Shown here in pieces: positions 1 to 10,729 of a stretch of DNA of 37,853 nt (position 1 is its first letter; the number at the start of each line of letters is the position of its first letter). Position numbers and translations under genes: made by a program. This DNA is from Ophiosphaerella korrae (lineage: Eukaryota; Ascomycota; Dothideomycetes; Pleosporales; Phaeosphaeriaceae), in the NCBI GenBank assembly GCA_028456385.1, contig JALNQF010000378.1:1-37853 (forward strand). The letters run 5' to 3'. The notes beneath the pieces were generated by a model. That model searched no databases. It was given only the letters and a program-made list of their open reading frames with translations, and had not been told where the DNA came from.

Positions 1-1765
1 ACGTAGTATACTATTAGTACTTGTAGTATATAGGCTTTGTTAATCTATCGCGTTTTTCTTATAAGGAACTACTATTCCTTTTATATAGGCATTCTTCTTA
101 CTATAACTATATATTACTTTATCTATTCTTAAAATAGTATAAACTTTATTTCTTTAGGATTACGTTCTTTCTAGTCTTTGTACGCTTCCTCTATACTTAT
201 AACTAGTAAGTATTTCTAAATAAATTTCTATTCTTTGTTTTATTCTTCTATATCTATTGTTGTATAGCTATTATAGCTATGTATATCTAGCTAGGCGTAT
301 TCTATACCTCTTATACTTTTCTATCTTTTACTTTCTTATAGTCCTTTAGAGGAAGCTATAGTAGTCTCTTTATCTAGTACTAGTCCTTTAGCCTAGATTA
401 ATAGGGTCTAAGGCTCTTCCCTTTCTAAGTCTTCTATTAGTAGGTCTATTATATACGCTATTTCTTCTAGCTATACTTTTATCCTTTCTTTTGTTATTAC
501 TACTCTATACTTTTATAAGAACTATCCTACTCTTTATTTACTAGAAAGATATATATAGTAGTCGTCTTTATAATAAAAGGTCTAATAAAGTATTATATAT
601 TATATTTCTTTACTCTTAGCTACCTTTTCTTAAGGTTTAGCCTATACTTATAGTATTTCTTTCTTTTTCTCTATTATCTTTAACTAAGTTTCCTTATCTT
701 TTTTATAGTCCTTACTTTTGTAGTCTTTTATATAGTGTCCTAGTTTCCTATATTTATAATATACTATATCCTTTTTCTTCTTTAATTAGTAGTCTTTTGC
801 ATAGTAGCCTTTCTTACTATAGTTAAAATACGTAAAGTCTTTATTCTTCTTTCTCCTTCTATCTTTATTTACGTTATAGATTATAGGGTCTCTAGTGTCC
901 TAGTTTCTAGTTTAGCTACTATACTTATTCTTTTTCTATTCTTAAAGGTCGTTGTTAATTTAGATTACTTATTGTTTTAGAGCTTCTAGTGTCCTAGGTT
1001 TCTTTATATATATTATTTTATATTAAATTTTTGCGTTTAGCCCTTGTTTAAATCGCAACATAAGGGCTAATTTATTCTATTCTATGTTTTAGCTTAGTTA
1101 TTTAAATTGTAATATATATTCTAGAATACTCTTGTTTTATATAAGCCTTTCGAGTTTCTCTTTAGCTTGTTAGGTAATATCTATATCCCTAAATACTACT
1201 CTTATTTGTTTAGTAAAGTATTTATAGCTTCTAAAAATAGCTCTAGTTTTATCTTTTTAGGTTATTAGAGAATACGTCGTATAGTCTATCTAGTAGGGTT
1301 TGTACTATCTTATTGCGTCCTCTTTAAGGTGTAGTCTAATATATATTACCTTCTTTTCTTCTATATTAAAGTGTATTACTTGTACGTCTATCTAGAGTTG
1401 TACTAACACTATAAAAGGTCTTAATTTTTCCTTTGTTCTATTAAACTTTTTAAGAATAGGTATCTTAAGTAGTTTTTTTATTGCACTTATTTCTAGTCGT
1501 TAGGTAATTAGCTCTATCTAGTTCTAGGCTTTAATAATAGCTTTAATTTGTACTTTATTCTATTTTAAGTAGTCTTGTAGTTCCTTATTCTACGTTTCTA
1601 GTGCTTTAATTACTATCTTTATATCTTCTTTGTTATTAATTAGTTTGTTTATACAGTCTTTAATTATTTCTTATATAGTACTATCTAACTTATAACTACT
1701 CTTAGGGGCTTTACTTGTTAAACTTTCTACTATTATATTAGCTAGACTGTGCGCTACTTACGCTT
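1..1765 (-). pseudogene. Gag and start of pol of element F, RIP-degraded
   Basis: This is the decayed capsid/nucleocapsid frame plus the start of the protease region of a Ty3/Gypsy element. Gag would form the virus-like particle and bind element RNA. Reading from about 1765 leftward, it matches the gag of A, B and C. Near 715-840 the minus strand encodes two zinc knuckles of C-x2-C-x4-H-x4-C type in which most Cys codons now read Tyr (TGY to TAY). The second knuckle still has its His as CAC (735-737 on the plus strand), which confirms what the Tyr codons in other copies replaced. Many TAA/TAG codons interrupt the frame, so no product is expected. Family membership is secure; exact ends are not. 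Confidence 0.75.
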
Positions 1766-1767
1766 TG

Positions 1768-1794
1768 CTTCTCGCAATAACTAAATTAGCAAGG
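1768..1794 (-). other. Leader next to the 5' LTR of F: possible primer-binding site
   Basis: The minus-strand segment just inside the LTR is the same in A, B, C, D and F and is best preserved here. It does not start with TGG as a usual tRNA primer site does. Twelve bases in, however, it reads TAGTTATTGCGAGAAG, which RIP could have made from TGG plus 13 bases. A tRNA site set back from the LTR, or self-priming, are both possible. This is inference only. Confidence 0.25.
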
Positions 1795-2224
1795 TGTTAC
1801 TAGCTCTCTAGGGTTAACTTCCTAATAGCCTAGATAGGTATTAGTAGATTATAAAGTAATAACAAAAGCTTGTGTAGTAATTTATAATAGGCTATAAATA
1901 ATAGAAGATATTTTGCAACTATCTTTGTATTATCGCTTGTAGTTAATAATTAAATTACTAATACTATCCTAATAATGCGTATCGCTACTAACTATATACT
2001 TGTCCTAATCTATTAATCTATTACTGCTAAGAATAATAGATTACGGATTACCTTAATCTATAATCTATTAACGCTAAGAGTCTATAGATTATAGATTACG
2101 CTAGGTGTTCTAATTATATATAGTTTCCTAATTAAGTTCGTATTCCTTGTGTTTGTAAGAACTTAATCCTTTAGTCGTAGGGCTAATTAGTTCTATCTAT
2201 ATTTCTCTTGTTACTGTTGTAATA
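1795..2224 (-). repeat. 5' LTR of element F (LTR type II), 430 bp
   Basis: On the minus strand it begins TATTACAACAG (original TG now TA) and its far end still reads ...ACA (plus-strand TGTTAC at 1795). About the first 45 and last 230 bp match the LTRs of A, B and C. The middle differs and matches D: it is built of short AATCTATTAATCT-like direct and inverted repeats (about 2008-2100). The leader follows at 1794 and leftward. Confidence 0.85.
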
Positions 2225-3092
2225 GATATTTTAATAGAAACTTAAGAATAACGTTTAAAGTAAGCTAATAAGTAGTAGATCTATAATTAAGACGTTAAAG
2301 AACCTAGTAAAAGATATAATTTAAGTTAATAACTATATATATAAATATATAGTAGAAGCTAAAAATAGTAGAGTACTATAGATAGAAAGTAAGAAGTATA
2401 AACCTAAGTACAAGTACTAATATAAAAATAAGAATAACTAAGTTTAAAGTAGTTATAGATACTTTAGGCTAGATAAGATATATATTAATAATATAAACCT
2501 AGGAAAATAAGAATACTATTACTATAAGAACTCTAAAAGAGTAAAAAGCTAAAAATACTACAAGTATAGTAAAATAGAGTACTTAGTAAAGAATTACTAA
2601 GTAAAGAATAAGATAATATAATAAATTAATATACTTAAGAAGTAAGATAATAATAAAGAGAAAGAATAAGAAGTAATCTCTAGAAAAAGCTAAGAGAAAA
2701 GAAATTACAAGACTATAAACCTCTAGTAGTAAAATATAAGAAAGAGATATAACTACTATAAGATTACTATAAAGCTAACTAACCTTATAATAGATAATAA
2801 AGTAAAAGCTATAAATATACTACTAAAAGTATAAAGCTACCTAAAAAAGTATTAGCTAAAGTAAAAGTAAGCTAGAATAAATACTTTAAAATACATTTAG
2901 TTATACTAAAAAAGAGTAAAGTATAAGTATAAGATAATACTAAATCTAGGAAAGTAAGTATATATAGCCTAAGACAAGAATAATAAAAAAAACTAAGAGC
3001 CTAAAACTTTTAAATACAAAATAGTACCTAGAACGCTAGAGCTAAAGTAAGAAAATACTAAAGTATAAGATAGATTTATAAAAGAAATCTAG
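2225..3092 (+). pseudogene. Element E1 (family 2 Gypsy), gag fragment
   Basis: This is the second half of a decayed Ty3/Gypsy gag. It aligns continuously with 31037-31920 of element E2. A zinc knuckle lies at 2556-2597 with the exact C-x2-C-x4-H-x4-C spacing, all four ligand codons now reading Tyr. The flanking residues (KY YKYSKIEYLVKNY) fit a nucleocapsid knuckle, and a Lys-rich stretch follows. The left end was cut by insertion of F and the right end by insertion of A; the frame resumes at 17127. It is full of TAA/TAG at expected Gln/Trp positions and is not functional. Confidence 0.75.
3088..3092. repeat. Target-site duplication of element A (TCTAG)
   Basis: TCTAG occurs at 3088-3092 just before the 5' LTR of A and again at 17127-17131 just after its 3' LTR. 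The uninterrupted target in E2 near 31916-31925 has one copy (AAATCTAGAAACTAG). This proves insertion by an integrase and ties the two E1 pieces together. Confidence 0.93.
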
Positions 3093-3479
3093 TATTATAG
3101 TTATAATAAGAGAAAACTAATTTAAACTAATTAGCCTTACTATAGATAACGATAACACATATAACTTATAGGATAACAAACTAGACTAAGAAACTAACTA
3201 TAATAGGGATACGTAATAAATTTACAATTCGCGATCTTAGTAAATATAAAGCACGAAGCTAGCTAAGAAACCTAGGTATATAGTTAGTAGTAATACGTAT
3301 TATTAGGATAGTATTAGTAATTTAATTATTAACTACAAGCGATAATATTAAGATAGTTATAAAACACATTCTATTTTTTATAGCCTATTATAGATTATAA
3401 TATAGACTTTTTATTATTACCTTTTAATCTACTAATACTCTTAGGTATTAGGAAGTTAACCTTAGTAATACCTATTACA
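3093..3479 (+). repeat. 5' LTR of element A (LTR type I), 387 bp
   Basis: It begins TATTATAGTTATAATAAG and ends CCTATTACA (original TG...CA ends, 5' end now TA). It matches 16688-17126 almost throughout but carries one copy (3211-3264) of a 54-bp block that is present twice in the 3' LTR. It holds the short motif TTCGCGATCTTAGTAAATA, which is typical of LTR type I here. Transcription signals are not recognisable after mutation. Confidence 0.9.
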
Positions 3480-3529
3480 CCTTACTAATTTAGTTATTAA
3501 GAGAAGTAAAGCGTAAGTAGTGCATAGTT

Positions 3530-4640
3530 TAGCTAATATAATAGTAGAAAGTTTAACTAAAATAAGTAAAGTACCTAAGAGTAGTTACGAATTAGATAGT
3601 ATAGTATAGGAGACAATTAAAGATCGTATTAATAACTTAATCTTAAAGAAAGAAGATATAAAGATAGTAATTAATACTTTAGAAATATAGAATAAGGAAC
3701 TACAAGACTATACAAAATAAAACAAAGTATAAATTAAGGCTATTATTAAAGGTTAAAATTAGATAGAACTAATTACCTAGAGACTAGAAATAAGTACGAC
3801 AAAGAAGCTACCTAAGATACCTATACTTAAAAAGTTTAATAGAATAAGAGAAAAACTAAGACCCTTTATAGTATTAGTATAACTCTAGATAGATATATAA
3901 GTACTACACTTTAATACTAAAGAAAAGAAGGTAATATATATTAGAATGTACTTTAAAGAAAACGTAATAAGATAGTTTAAACTTTACTAGATAGACTATA
4001 TAATATATACTCTAATAATATAAAAAGATAAAATATAAGCTATCTTTAGAAGTTATAAATACTTTACTAAATAAATAAGAGTAGTATTTAGGGATATAGA
4101 CGTTACCTAATAAGCTAAAGAAAGGCTAGAAAAGCTTATACAAAACTAGAGCGTTCTAGAATACGTATTATAGTTTAAATAACTATTGTAAAATATAGAA
4201 TAGAACGAGTTAGCTTTAATATTATAGTTTAAACAAGGACTAAACTTAAAAATCTAATACAAAATAATTTATATAGAGAAACTATAAATACTAGAAGCTC
4301 TAAAGTAATAGGTAATATAAATTAATAATAATCTTTAAGAATAGAAGAAGAACAAATATAGAGGTTACACCTAGAATTATAACAAGGAGACCCTATAATC
4401 TTTAACGCTAACAAGGACAAGAAGAAAAAGAAGAATAAAGACTTTACGTACTTTAACTATAGTAAAAAAGGCTACTACGCGAAAGACTACTAATTATAAA
4501 AGAAAAAAGATATAGTATATTATAAATGTAGAAAACTAAGATACTTTATAAAAGATTATAAAAGTAAAGACTTAATAAAAGAAATATAGTTAAAAATAAC
4601 TAAAAAGAAGAAAGAAGTACTACAAGTATAGGCTAAACCT
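3530..4640 (+). pseudogene. Gag of element A, RIP-degraded
   Basis: This is the capsid/nucleocapsid frame of a chromovirus. The first part reads as a Glu/Lys/Gln-rich, probably coiled-coil N-terminus. A capsid-like region follows (about 3790-4330, with the retrotransposon-gag pattern AKE-x-LEKL ... FKQGL). The C-terminal part holds two zinc knuckles in one frame: 4449-4490 and 4518-4559, both with exact C-x2-C-x4-H-x4-C spacing. Only one Cys codon survives as TGT (4527-4529); the rest read Tyr. A frame change is needed between capsid and knuckles at about 4370-4400, so an indel or programmed shift is possible there. Many TAA/TAG codons interrupt it. Confidence 0.8.
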
Positions 4641-7600
4641 TAGGAGAAGGTAGCTAAGAGTAAAGAATAGTAATACGTAATACTCTATTAGGCCTTTTAT
4701 TATAATAATAACTACTATATACACTTCTTAAGTAAATAAAGAGTAAGATACTTTCTATAAAGGAAATAAAGAGTAGTAGTAATAAAAGAAGATAGAACGC
4801 AAGTATAGCTTAATAAAACAAGACGTATAATAGACTTACTAATAGAAGATTTAGAAAGAGAAAAGCTCTAGACCCTATTAATCCCTATTAAAAGACTAAT
4901 AGAGGATAAGAAGACTACTAAAGTTACCTCTAAAGAACTATAAAGTAATAAAAGAGAAAGTAATATAAGAAGTATAGAGTATACCTAGTTAGTATATAGC
5001 TATAATAGCTATATAATAATAAATATAGAGGAACAAAACAAAGAATAGAAATTTATTTAGAAACACTTACTAGTTATAAGTATAGAAGAAGCGTACAAAG
5101 ACTAGAAAATACGCAATTTTAAGAATATAAAGTTTATATTATTCTAATAGTAGATAGAGTAATAGATAGTTATAGTAGGAAAAATACCTATACAAAGAGA
5201 ATAGTAATACCTTATAAAAAGAACGTAATAGATTAATAAAGCCTATATACTATAAATACTAGTAGTATACTATATCCTAATATAGAAAACACCTAGAAAA
5301 GACAAATACTAAGAAGGAGACGAGGAAAGAATAAATCTAGAACACCTAGCACACTTTAAGATATTATAGCTATTATACCTAGATAGGAACTATATTATAT
5401 ATAGAAACCCTAAAGCAAGAAATAATATATAGCTAGTACGCTAAAAAAACTACAACTACACAAAAGTAATCCTAAGAGAAGATATTACTAGATAAGAAAT
5501 AATACCTAAAGATAGATATATAGTAGTAAGACTAGAGCCTAAATTATCTAAGAAATACGTCCTAAGAAGACTATAGTACAAATATACGAATAATAAATAT
5601 CTAAAATATAAAGAACGAAAACTTTAAGTAAGACTATAGCTCTAGAAAAATAGATAATTTATAAAATTACCTAAGTAAAAATAGCTAGAAGGTATAAGAG
5701 GCCTATATATTACAAAAACAAGTATATACTAAGGAAAGAAAGTATAATTAATAATTAATAGTAGAGCTATAAGAAACTTTATATTAAAGAAGTTTATAAA
5801 AGTATAGAGAATACGTTATATAATAAAAAAGTACTCTTAACAACTAAGTATAATTAAAAGAAAACTATTCTAGGAACCTATAAGGTTTAAAACAGTTCTC
5901 TCTATATTACAACTAGAAGAGATAACAATTAGAAATATAGTTATAGATATAATAATAATTAATAACGAACAAGAAATTATATTAGGAATACTATAGTTAT
6001 AGATAGCTAACCTATATATTAATTAGAGAATAGGAAAAATTAGCTATAGTAAAATAGAAAAACTAAGAGCTAATATAAATACTTATAAAGGAGAATTCCT
6101 AGAAGAATATAAGAAATAGGAAAAGTAGCTTATAGAGCTAAAAGACTACTTTCTAGAATATTAGCTATAGGACTTAGCAATAGACCTAAAAGAAGATAAA
6201 GACGTAGAATAAAGCCTAGTTTATAGAAAAATAGAAGAAGAATCTAATATTAAATAAATATTTATTGTAAACACAATAAGAAAGAGATAGATACAAGAAT
6301 CTAAATCCTTAGTAGCACACAGACTTATATTTGTAGATAAAAAGGGAATAAATAATAAGAGACTTTACGTAGATTTTAGAAAAACTAACGTAATTATAAA
6401 CAAAAACTAATACCTCCTACTATAAATAGATAAAATATAAGCTAGACTATAGAAAGTAGAGATCTTTATAAAACTAGATATCTAAAACGCTTACTACTAG
6501 ATTAGAATTAAAGAAAGTAATAAATAGAAAATAGTATTTAAAACATAATATAGACTATATAAACACCTAGTTATACTTTTTAGATTAACAAACGTACTAG
6601 CAGCCTTTTAAGAAAGAATTAATATAGTACTAAGAGAGTACTTAGACGTATTTATATTTGTATACCTAGACAATATCCTTATATTCTTAGAAATAGAGGA
6701 AGAATATATATAATACTTATACAAAGTACTAGAGAAACTAGTAAAAAATAAATTGTTTCTTAAGATAAGAAAATACGAATTCTACACAAAAAAAATAGAT
6801 TTCCTTAGGTTTGTTATAGAACTAGGAAAAATTAAGATAGATCCTAAAAAGATTAAATTAATTAATAAGAGGCTAATACTAAAAAACCTAAAAGAGGTAT
6901 AATAATTTTATAGGCTAGCAAACTTTTATAGAAAGTTAATAATAAGATAGTCTAAAGATATAGAACTAATAACAAGACTTATAAAGAAAGATATACCTTT
7001 TAAATAGATAAAAGAATGCGATAAAGTATTTAATAAAATTAAAAGAAAGTTTATAGAAAACTTAGTTATTAGAAGATATAACTTAGGCCTACTAGTAATA
7101 GTAAAAATAGACGCATCTAACTTAGTCTACGAGATAGTATTAATACAAGAAGATCTAAGAACTAAATAAGAGTACTTAGTTAAATACTTCTCTAAGAAAA
7201 TAAAACTAGTAGAGCTTAACTACCTAATCTATAATAAAGAAATACTAGTAATATATAAAGTATTTAAACAATAGAGAGTATACCTATAAAGAGTAAAATA
7301 TTAGATAAGAGTCTATATAAACTATAAAAATCTTATAGGATTTATATTAAATAAAGAACTATTATAATAATATACAAGATAGTAGGAATTCTTATTAATA
7401 TTTAACTTAGAAATTATATATATAAAAAGAAAAGATAATTAATTTATAGACGCCCTTAGTAGAAGACTAGACTTATAAGAAGAAGTAAACGCTACTAGTA
7501 TAGTTCTAATTAAGAACAAAAAAGGACATTTAGTCCTAAATATACTTAAAATAGCTACTACACTTAAAAGAACAAGTAGCGAGCTAGATAAATAGATTTA

Positions 7601-9000
7601 AAAAATAACGCAAGAAGTATCTAAAGAAATAGAGAAGCTAGAAACCTAAGAAGGATTTGTATAAGCCTATAGAAGAATATATATTCTAAGAAAAATCTAG
7701 AGAAGATTTATACAACGATTCTATAAGCTACTAGTATATAGATACTAAAGAATTAAGAAAACGCTAAATAGGCTCCTAAAGGATTACTATATCCTAAAAG
7801 TAAGATAACTAGTAGAAGAAGTACTACAAGACTATATAGAATACTATAGAAATAAGTATAATAGATATATACTATATAAGATACTATAACTAGTTAAAGT
7901 ACTAGAGTAACTCTAGAGAATAATAACAATAGACTTTATTACGAAGCTACCTAAGTTAAAAGACCTAATATTAGGAGTTAAGTATAATAGAATCCTAATA
8001 ATAGTAGATAAACTTACAAAGTATATATACTTTACACTATATAAAGAGAAAAGTAGGATAGAGGTTACTATATATTAAGTTCTAAAAACTATAATAAGCT
8101 AATATAGTATACTAGATAAAATTATTATAGATAGAGATGTATAATTTATATTAAAATTATAGAAAACAATAATAGCGTAATTAGGAATACAACACGCTAT
8201 ATTAATAGTATATTATCTATAAATAGATAGATAATTAGAATAAATAAATTAGATAGTAGAACAATACCTAAGATACTACCTTAACTACAACTAGAACAAT
8301 TAGGTATAGCTACTACCTATAGTATAGTTAGTATATAATAGCGTAAAGAATATAGTAATAAGAGTATTACTCTTCTTTACAAACTATAGATTTAAACCTA
8401 ATATATATTAAATACTAAGAAATATAGAATCTTAGACTTTATAAAGAGAAAACTTTGTAAACAAAATAAAAGAAATATATAATTAATTAAGATAGGACGT
8501 AGAATTCCTATATAATTAAATAGTAAAGTACTATAATAAAAAGTATAAATAGAAACCTTAATTTAGAAAGAGAGAAAAAGTATAGTTAGTATAAAAAAAT
8601 ATTAAGAGTAAACAATCTAGTTTAAAACTAGATTACGTAAAAATTAGACTATATAAAATTAAGAAAGAAGTTACACTAGTTATATTTAAATTAAAGTTAC
8701 TAAGCAAGATAAAGATATATCTAATATTCTACGTAGTACTACTAGAGTAAGTACTACAAGACGTAGAACTACTAGTATACAAAGTAGATACGTATAGAGA
8801 ATAAGAGGAATAAGAAGTTAAAGAAATCCTAGTATATTAGTTTTATAATAGTAGAAACTACTACTTAATAAAATAGATAGGTATAGACAAAAAAAGGTAA
8901 CTATAAGAAGAAATATAGGAACTAAAAGATAACCTTAACTACTCTAAGAAACTAGAGGACTTCTAAAGTTAAAACCTTCTAGACTACTTTATAGCAAACT
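4640..9000 (+). pseudogene. Pol of element A: PR-RT-RNaseH-INT-chromodomain, RIP-degraded
   Basis: The domain order is that of Ty3/Gypsy. The aspartic protease active site at 5754-5786 reads I-N-S-R-A-I-R-N-F-I; the expected D-S-G has become N-S-R by TpG-to-TpA changes. Reverse transcriptase lies at about 6290-6950 with its box at 6663-6674 reading YLDN instead of YLDD, followed by ILIF. RNase H starts with K-I-D-A-S-N at about 7100 and ends with the tether motif FIDALSRR (7444-7467). The integrase zinc region is at about 7690-7850. The catalytic core is at about 7920-8280, with IIIDRDVQF (8122 onward) and YYPQIDRQLEQINQ, which fit the second Asp and the Glu of the DDE triad. A chromodomain lies at about 8776-8968 (EVKEIL ... 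RNYYLIK-stop-IG ... LEDF, the stop replacing Trp). Stops are abundant at Gln/Trp sites. Domain identity is secure; no protein is expected. Confidence 0.88.
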
Positions 9001-9074
9001 AAGAAAATTATTATTACTAGCGCTAAATAAAGAGGCGTTAGGAACGTCTAACGTAACAAGAGCTAAGATAGCCT

Positions 9075-9619
9075 AAACTATATCCTTAAGGTTTATTTTA
9101 GCGTCTAAGGCACAAGACTATTTAGATAATTTAGTATTATTATAAGCCTTTATCTTACAAAGACGCTTAATATAAGAATAAAGATCTATTAGCTTATAAA
9201 GAGTTAGCTTATACTTAGCCTTAGCTTCTATAAGCTATAATAATAGTATCTCTTAAGCTTAGTTAATAGCTCGCCCTATACAACTTAGTAAGAAGAGACT
9301 ATATAGATATTAAACACTTATACTCTATAAGAGAAACACTAGATAGTGTATACTTATACTAAATATTAGCTAGAATATACTTATTATAGTATTTGCTATC
9401 CTTTAAGGATATAAGGTAAGTAAGCTTTAATTAAGTATAATAAGCGTAGGGAAATATTTTAACTCTATTACGAGTAATATAAGTAATAAGAAGAAGTTTA
9501 TTATAGTTAGAACGTAAAGATATAGAGAATAATAAAGAGTTAGAAATAAATAAAGAAACTAGACTAATAACCTTAGGTCTAAGGTAGAGAAACAAGAACC
9601 TACCTAGAGAAGAGAATAG
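9075..9619 (-). pseudogene. Antisense reading frame with six-Cys spacing, element A copy
   Basis: This minus-strand frame between the end of pol and the 3' LTR is homologous to the frames in B (9997-10654) and C (27946-27280). Read from 9619 leftward, stops are few at first. A segment then shows Tyr codons with the spacing x2-x6-x9-x2-x6 (P-Y-A-Y-Y-T-stop-LKLTY-LISLKDSKYYNKY-ILANI-stop-Y). If these Tyr codons replace Cys, as in the zinc knuckles, the original was C-x2-C-x6-C-x9-C-x2-C-x6-C. A Gln-rich, probably helical tail follows. In B and C the frame begins inside the LTR; here that start was removed by the insertion of B. I recall similar Cys-rich plus coiled-coil hypothetical proteins in fungi, but the function is unknown and the match is unverified. 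Confidence 0.5.
9611..9619 (+). other. Polypurine tract of element A
   Basis: The purine-rich AGAGAATAG sits directly before the first base of the 3' LTR (9620), where the plus-strand primer of reverse transcription is expected. Elements B and C have equivalents at the same place. Confidence 0.6.
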
Positions 9620-9621
9620 TA

Positions 9622-9626
9622 TTATA
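9622..9626. repeat. Target-site duplication of element B (TTATA)
   Basis: TTATA at 9622-9626 is repeated at 16688-16692, exactly flanking B. The intact target is the start of LTR type I (TATTATAGT...), so B landed at bases 3-7 of the 3' LTR of A. Confidence 0.9.
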
Positions 9627-10083
9627 TATAATAGGCTACCTACGTCGACTATTAGTAGCTATTAGGGTATTAGTAGATTAAGAGTTAATAGTAAAGTTTA
9701 TATAGGTAATCTATAATAACTAATATTAATAGAAGATGTTTTGCAATTGTCTTATATTAGCGTTCTATAGTTAAAAGATTAAATTACTAATACTATCCTA
9801 ATAATGTGTATCTCTACTAACTATATAGTAATAATATCTTAGCTACTTTGTTACTTTATATTTACTAAGATCGTAAATTTATAAATTTATTATATAATAG
9901 CTTTGCGACTTTATATTTACTAAGATCGCGAATTTACAAATTTGTTACGTATCTATATTATAGTTAGCTTCTTAGTTAAACTTATTATCCTATAGGTTGT
10001 TACCCTACTTATCTTATGCTTTGTTAGTAGCTAAGCGTAGACTAATTAGTTCTATCTTAGTTTCCCTTATTACTACTGTAATA
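9627..10083 (-). repeat. 3' LTR of element B (LTR type I), 457 bp
   Basis: Plus-strand ends are TATAATAGG... (from TGTAATAGG) and ...CTACTGTAATA. It is nearly identical to 16231-16687. It contains two tandem copies of a 55-bp block, 9846-9900 and 9901-9955, each with ACTTTATATTTACTAAGATCG. The start of the plus-strand antisense frame (9997) lies inside it. Confidence 0.92.
9846..9955. repeat. Two tandem 55-bp blocks inside LTR type I
   Basis: The blocks start CTTTGTTACTTTATATTTAC (9846) and CTTTGCGACTTTATATTTAC (9901). The same pair occurs in the right LTR of B and both LTRs of C. The 5' LTR of A has only one block. The role is unknown; it could be a duplicated regulatory element. Confidence 0.8.
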
Positions 10084-10654
10084 CTATTTCCTCTTCTACG
10101 TAGTCTCTTATTTCTCTATACTAGTACTAAGGTTATTAATCCTATATCTTTATTAATCCTTAGTTCTTTATTACTCTCTATGCTGTCTTAGTTCTAGCAC
10201 AACAAACTTCTTCTCGTAGCTTGTATTATTTGTAATAGAGTTAAGATATTCTCTTGTTATTATTATACTAAATTAGGTCTTTCTTACCTTATATCTTTAA
10301 ATAATAGTAAGTACTATAACAAGTATATCCTTGCTAATATTTAGTATAAATACATTTCTTCTAAGGTTTCGCTTATAGAGTATAAGTGTTTAATTTCTAT
10401 ATAGTCTCCTTCTACTAAGTTATATAGAGCGAGCTATTAATAAGGCTTAAGCGTAATTATTATTATAGCTCGCTATAGCTAAAGCTAAGCGTAAGTTAAC
10501 TCTTTATAAGCTAGTAGAGCTTTACTCCTATATTAAGCGTCTTTATAAGATAAAGGCTTATAATAACGCTAAGTTATCTAAATAGTCTTGTGCCTTAGAG
10601 GCTAAATTAGATTTAGACGATATAGTAGAGGCTACTCTAGCTCCTATTGTATTT
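9997..10654 (+). pseudogene. Antisense reading frame with six-Cys spacing, element B copy
   Basis: It is open for 64 codons from a TTG at 9997 inside the LTR to the first TAG at 10189. That is among the longest open stretches in this AT-rich window. It continues in the same frame past isolated TAG/TAA codons to about 10654. The first part is hydrophobic, Leu/Ile/Ser-rich. The second part (about 10240-10350) has spacing C-x2-Y-x6-Y-x9-Y-x2-Y-x6-Y, with the first Cys kept as TGT; in related RIP-hit frames Tyr replaces Cys. The last part is rich in Ala, Leu and stop codons that could be Gln, consistent with a coiled coil ending in a D-K-G-L segment. It lies opposite to pol. Conservation in A, B and C argues for former coding function; its nature is unknown. 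Confidence 0.5.
10084..10095 (-). other. Polypurine tract of element B
   Basis: Plus-strand CTATTTCCTCTT reads AAGAGGAAATAG on the coding strand, directly before the 3' LTR. It keeps GG where the A and C tracts have GA. Confidence 0.6.
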
Positions 10655-10729
10655 AGCGTTCTTATTACCTCTCTATCTAGTAGTAGTATTATTAGTTTTC
10701 TTAACTTACTACAAGGCGTTCTAGAGGGT

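Larger units (their letters stand above)
1..2224 (-). mobile_element. Element F: family 1 Gypsy chromovirus, 5' part
   Basis: This is a minus-strand LTR retrotransposon that runs off the left edge of the window. From right to left it shows a 5' LTR (1795-2224), a leader, gag and the start of pol. Its internal sequence matches element B (same strand) and elements A and C (opposite strand) along its whole length. It ends at 2224, exactly where the family 2 sequence E1 begins, so it was inserted into E1. The 5 bp just right of it (GATAT, 2225-2229) are the expected target duplication, but the partner lies outside the window. F keeps more CpA and TpG than its relatives, for example around 1740-1800, which suggests milder RIP or a later arrival. 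Confidence 0.85.

Noticed and set aside
5754..5765. Asn at the protease catalytic Asp as a functional variant
   Set aside because: ATTGAT to ATTAAT is a TpG-to-TpA change, exactly what RIP makes, and all three copies are otherwise dead.
6663..6674. YLDN as proof of a new catalytic type of reverse transcriptase
   Set aside because: All copies are heavily mutated, and E2 shows that the same Asp-to-Asn change can arise by decay from YLDD (still present in E1).
9997..10191. The 64-codon open frame as a stand-alone small hydrophobic (membrane) protein gene
   Set aside because: It crosses from the LTR into the element interior and continues in frame past a TAG into the Cys-spaced region. The copy at 27737-27946 (minus) is the same thing. 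It is treated as part of the longer antisense frame, not as a small gene.
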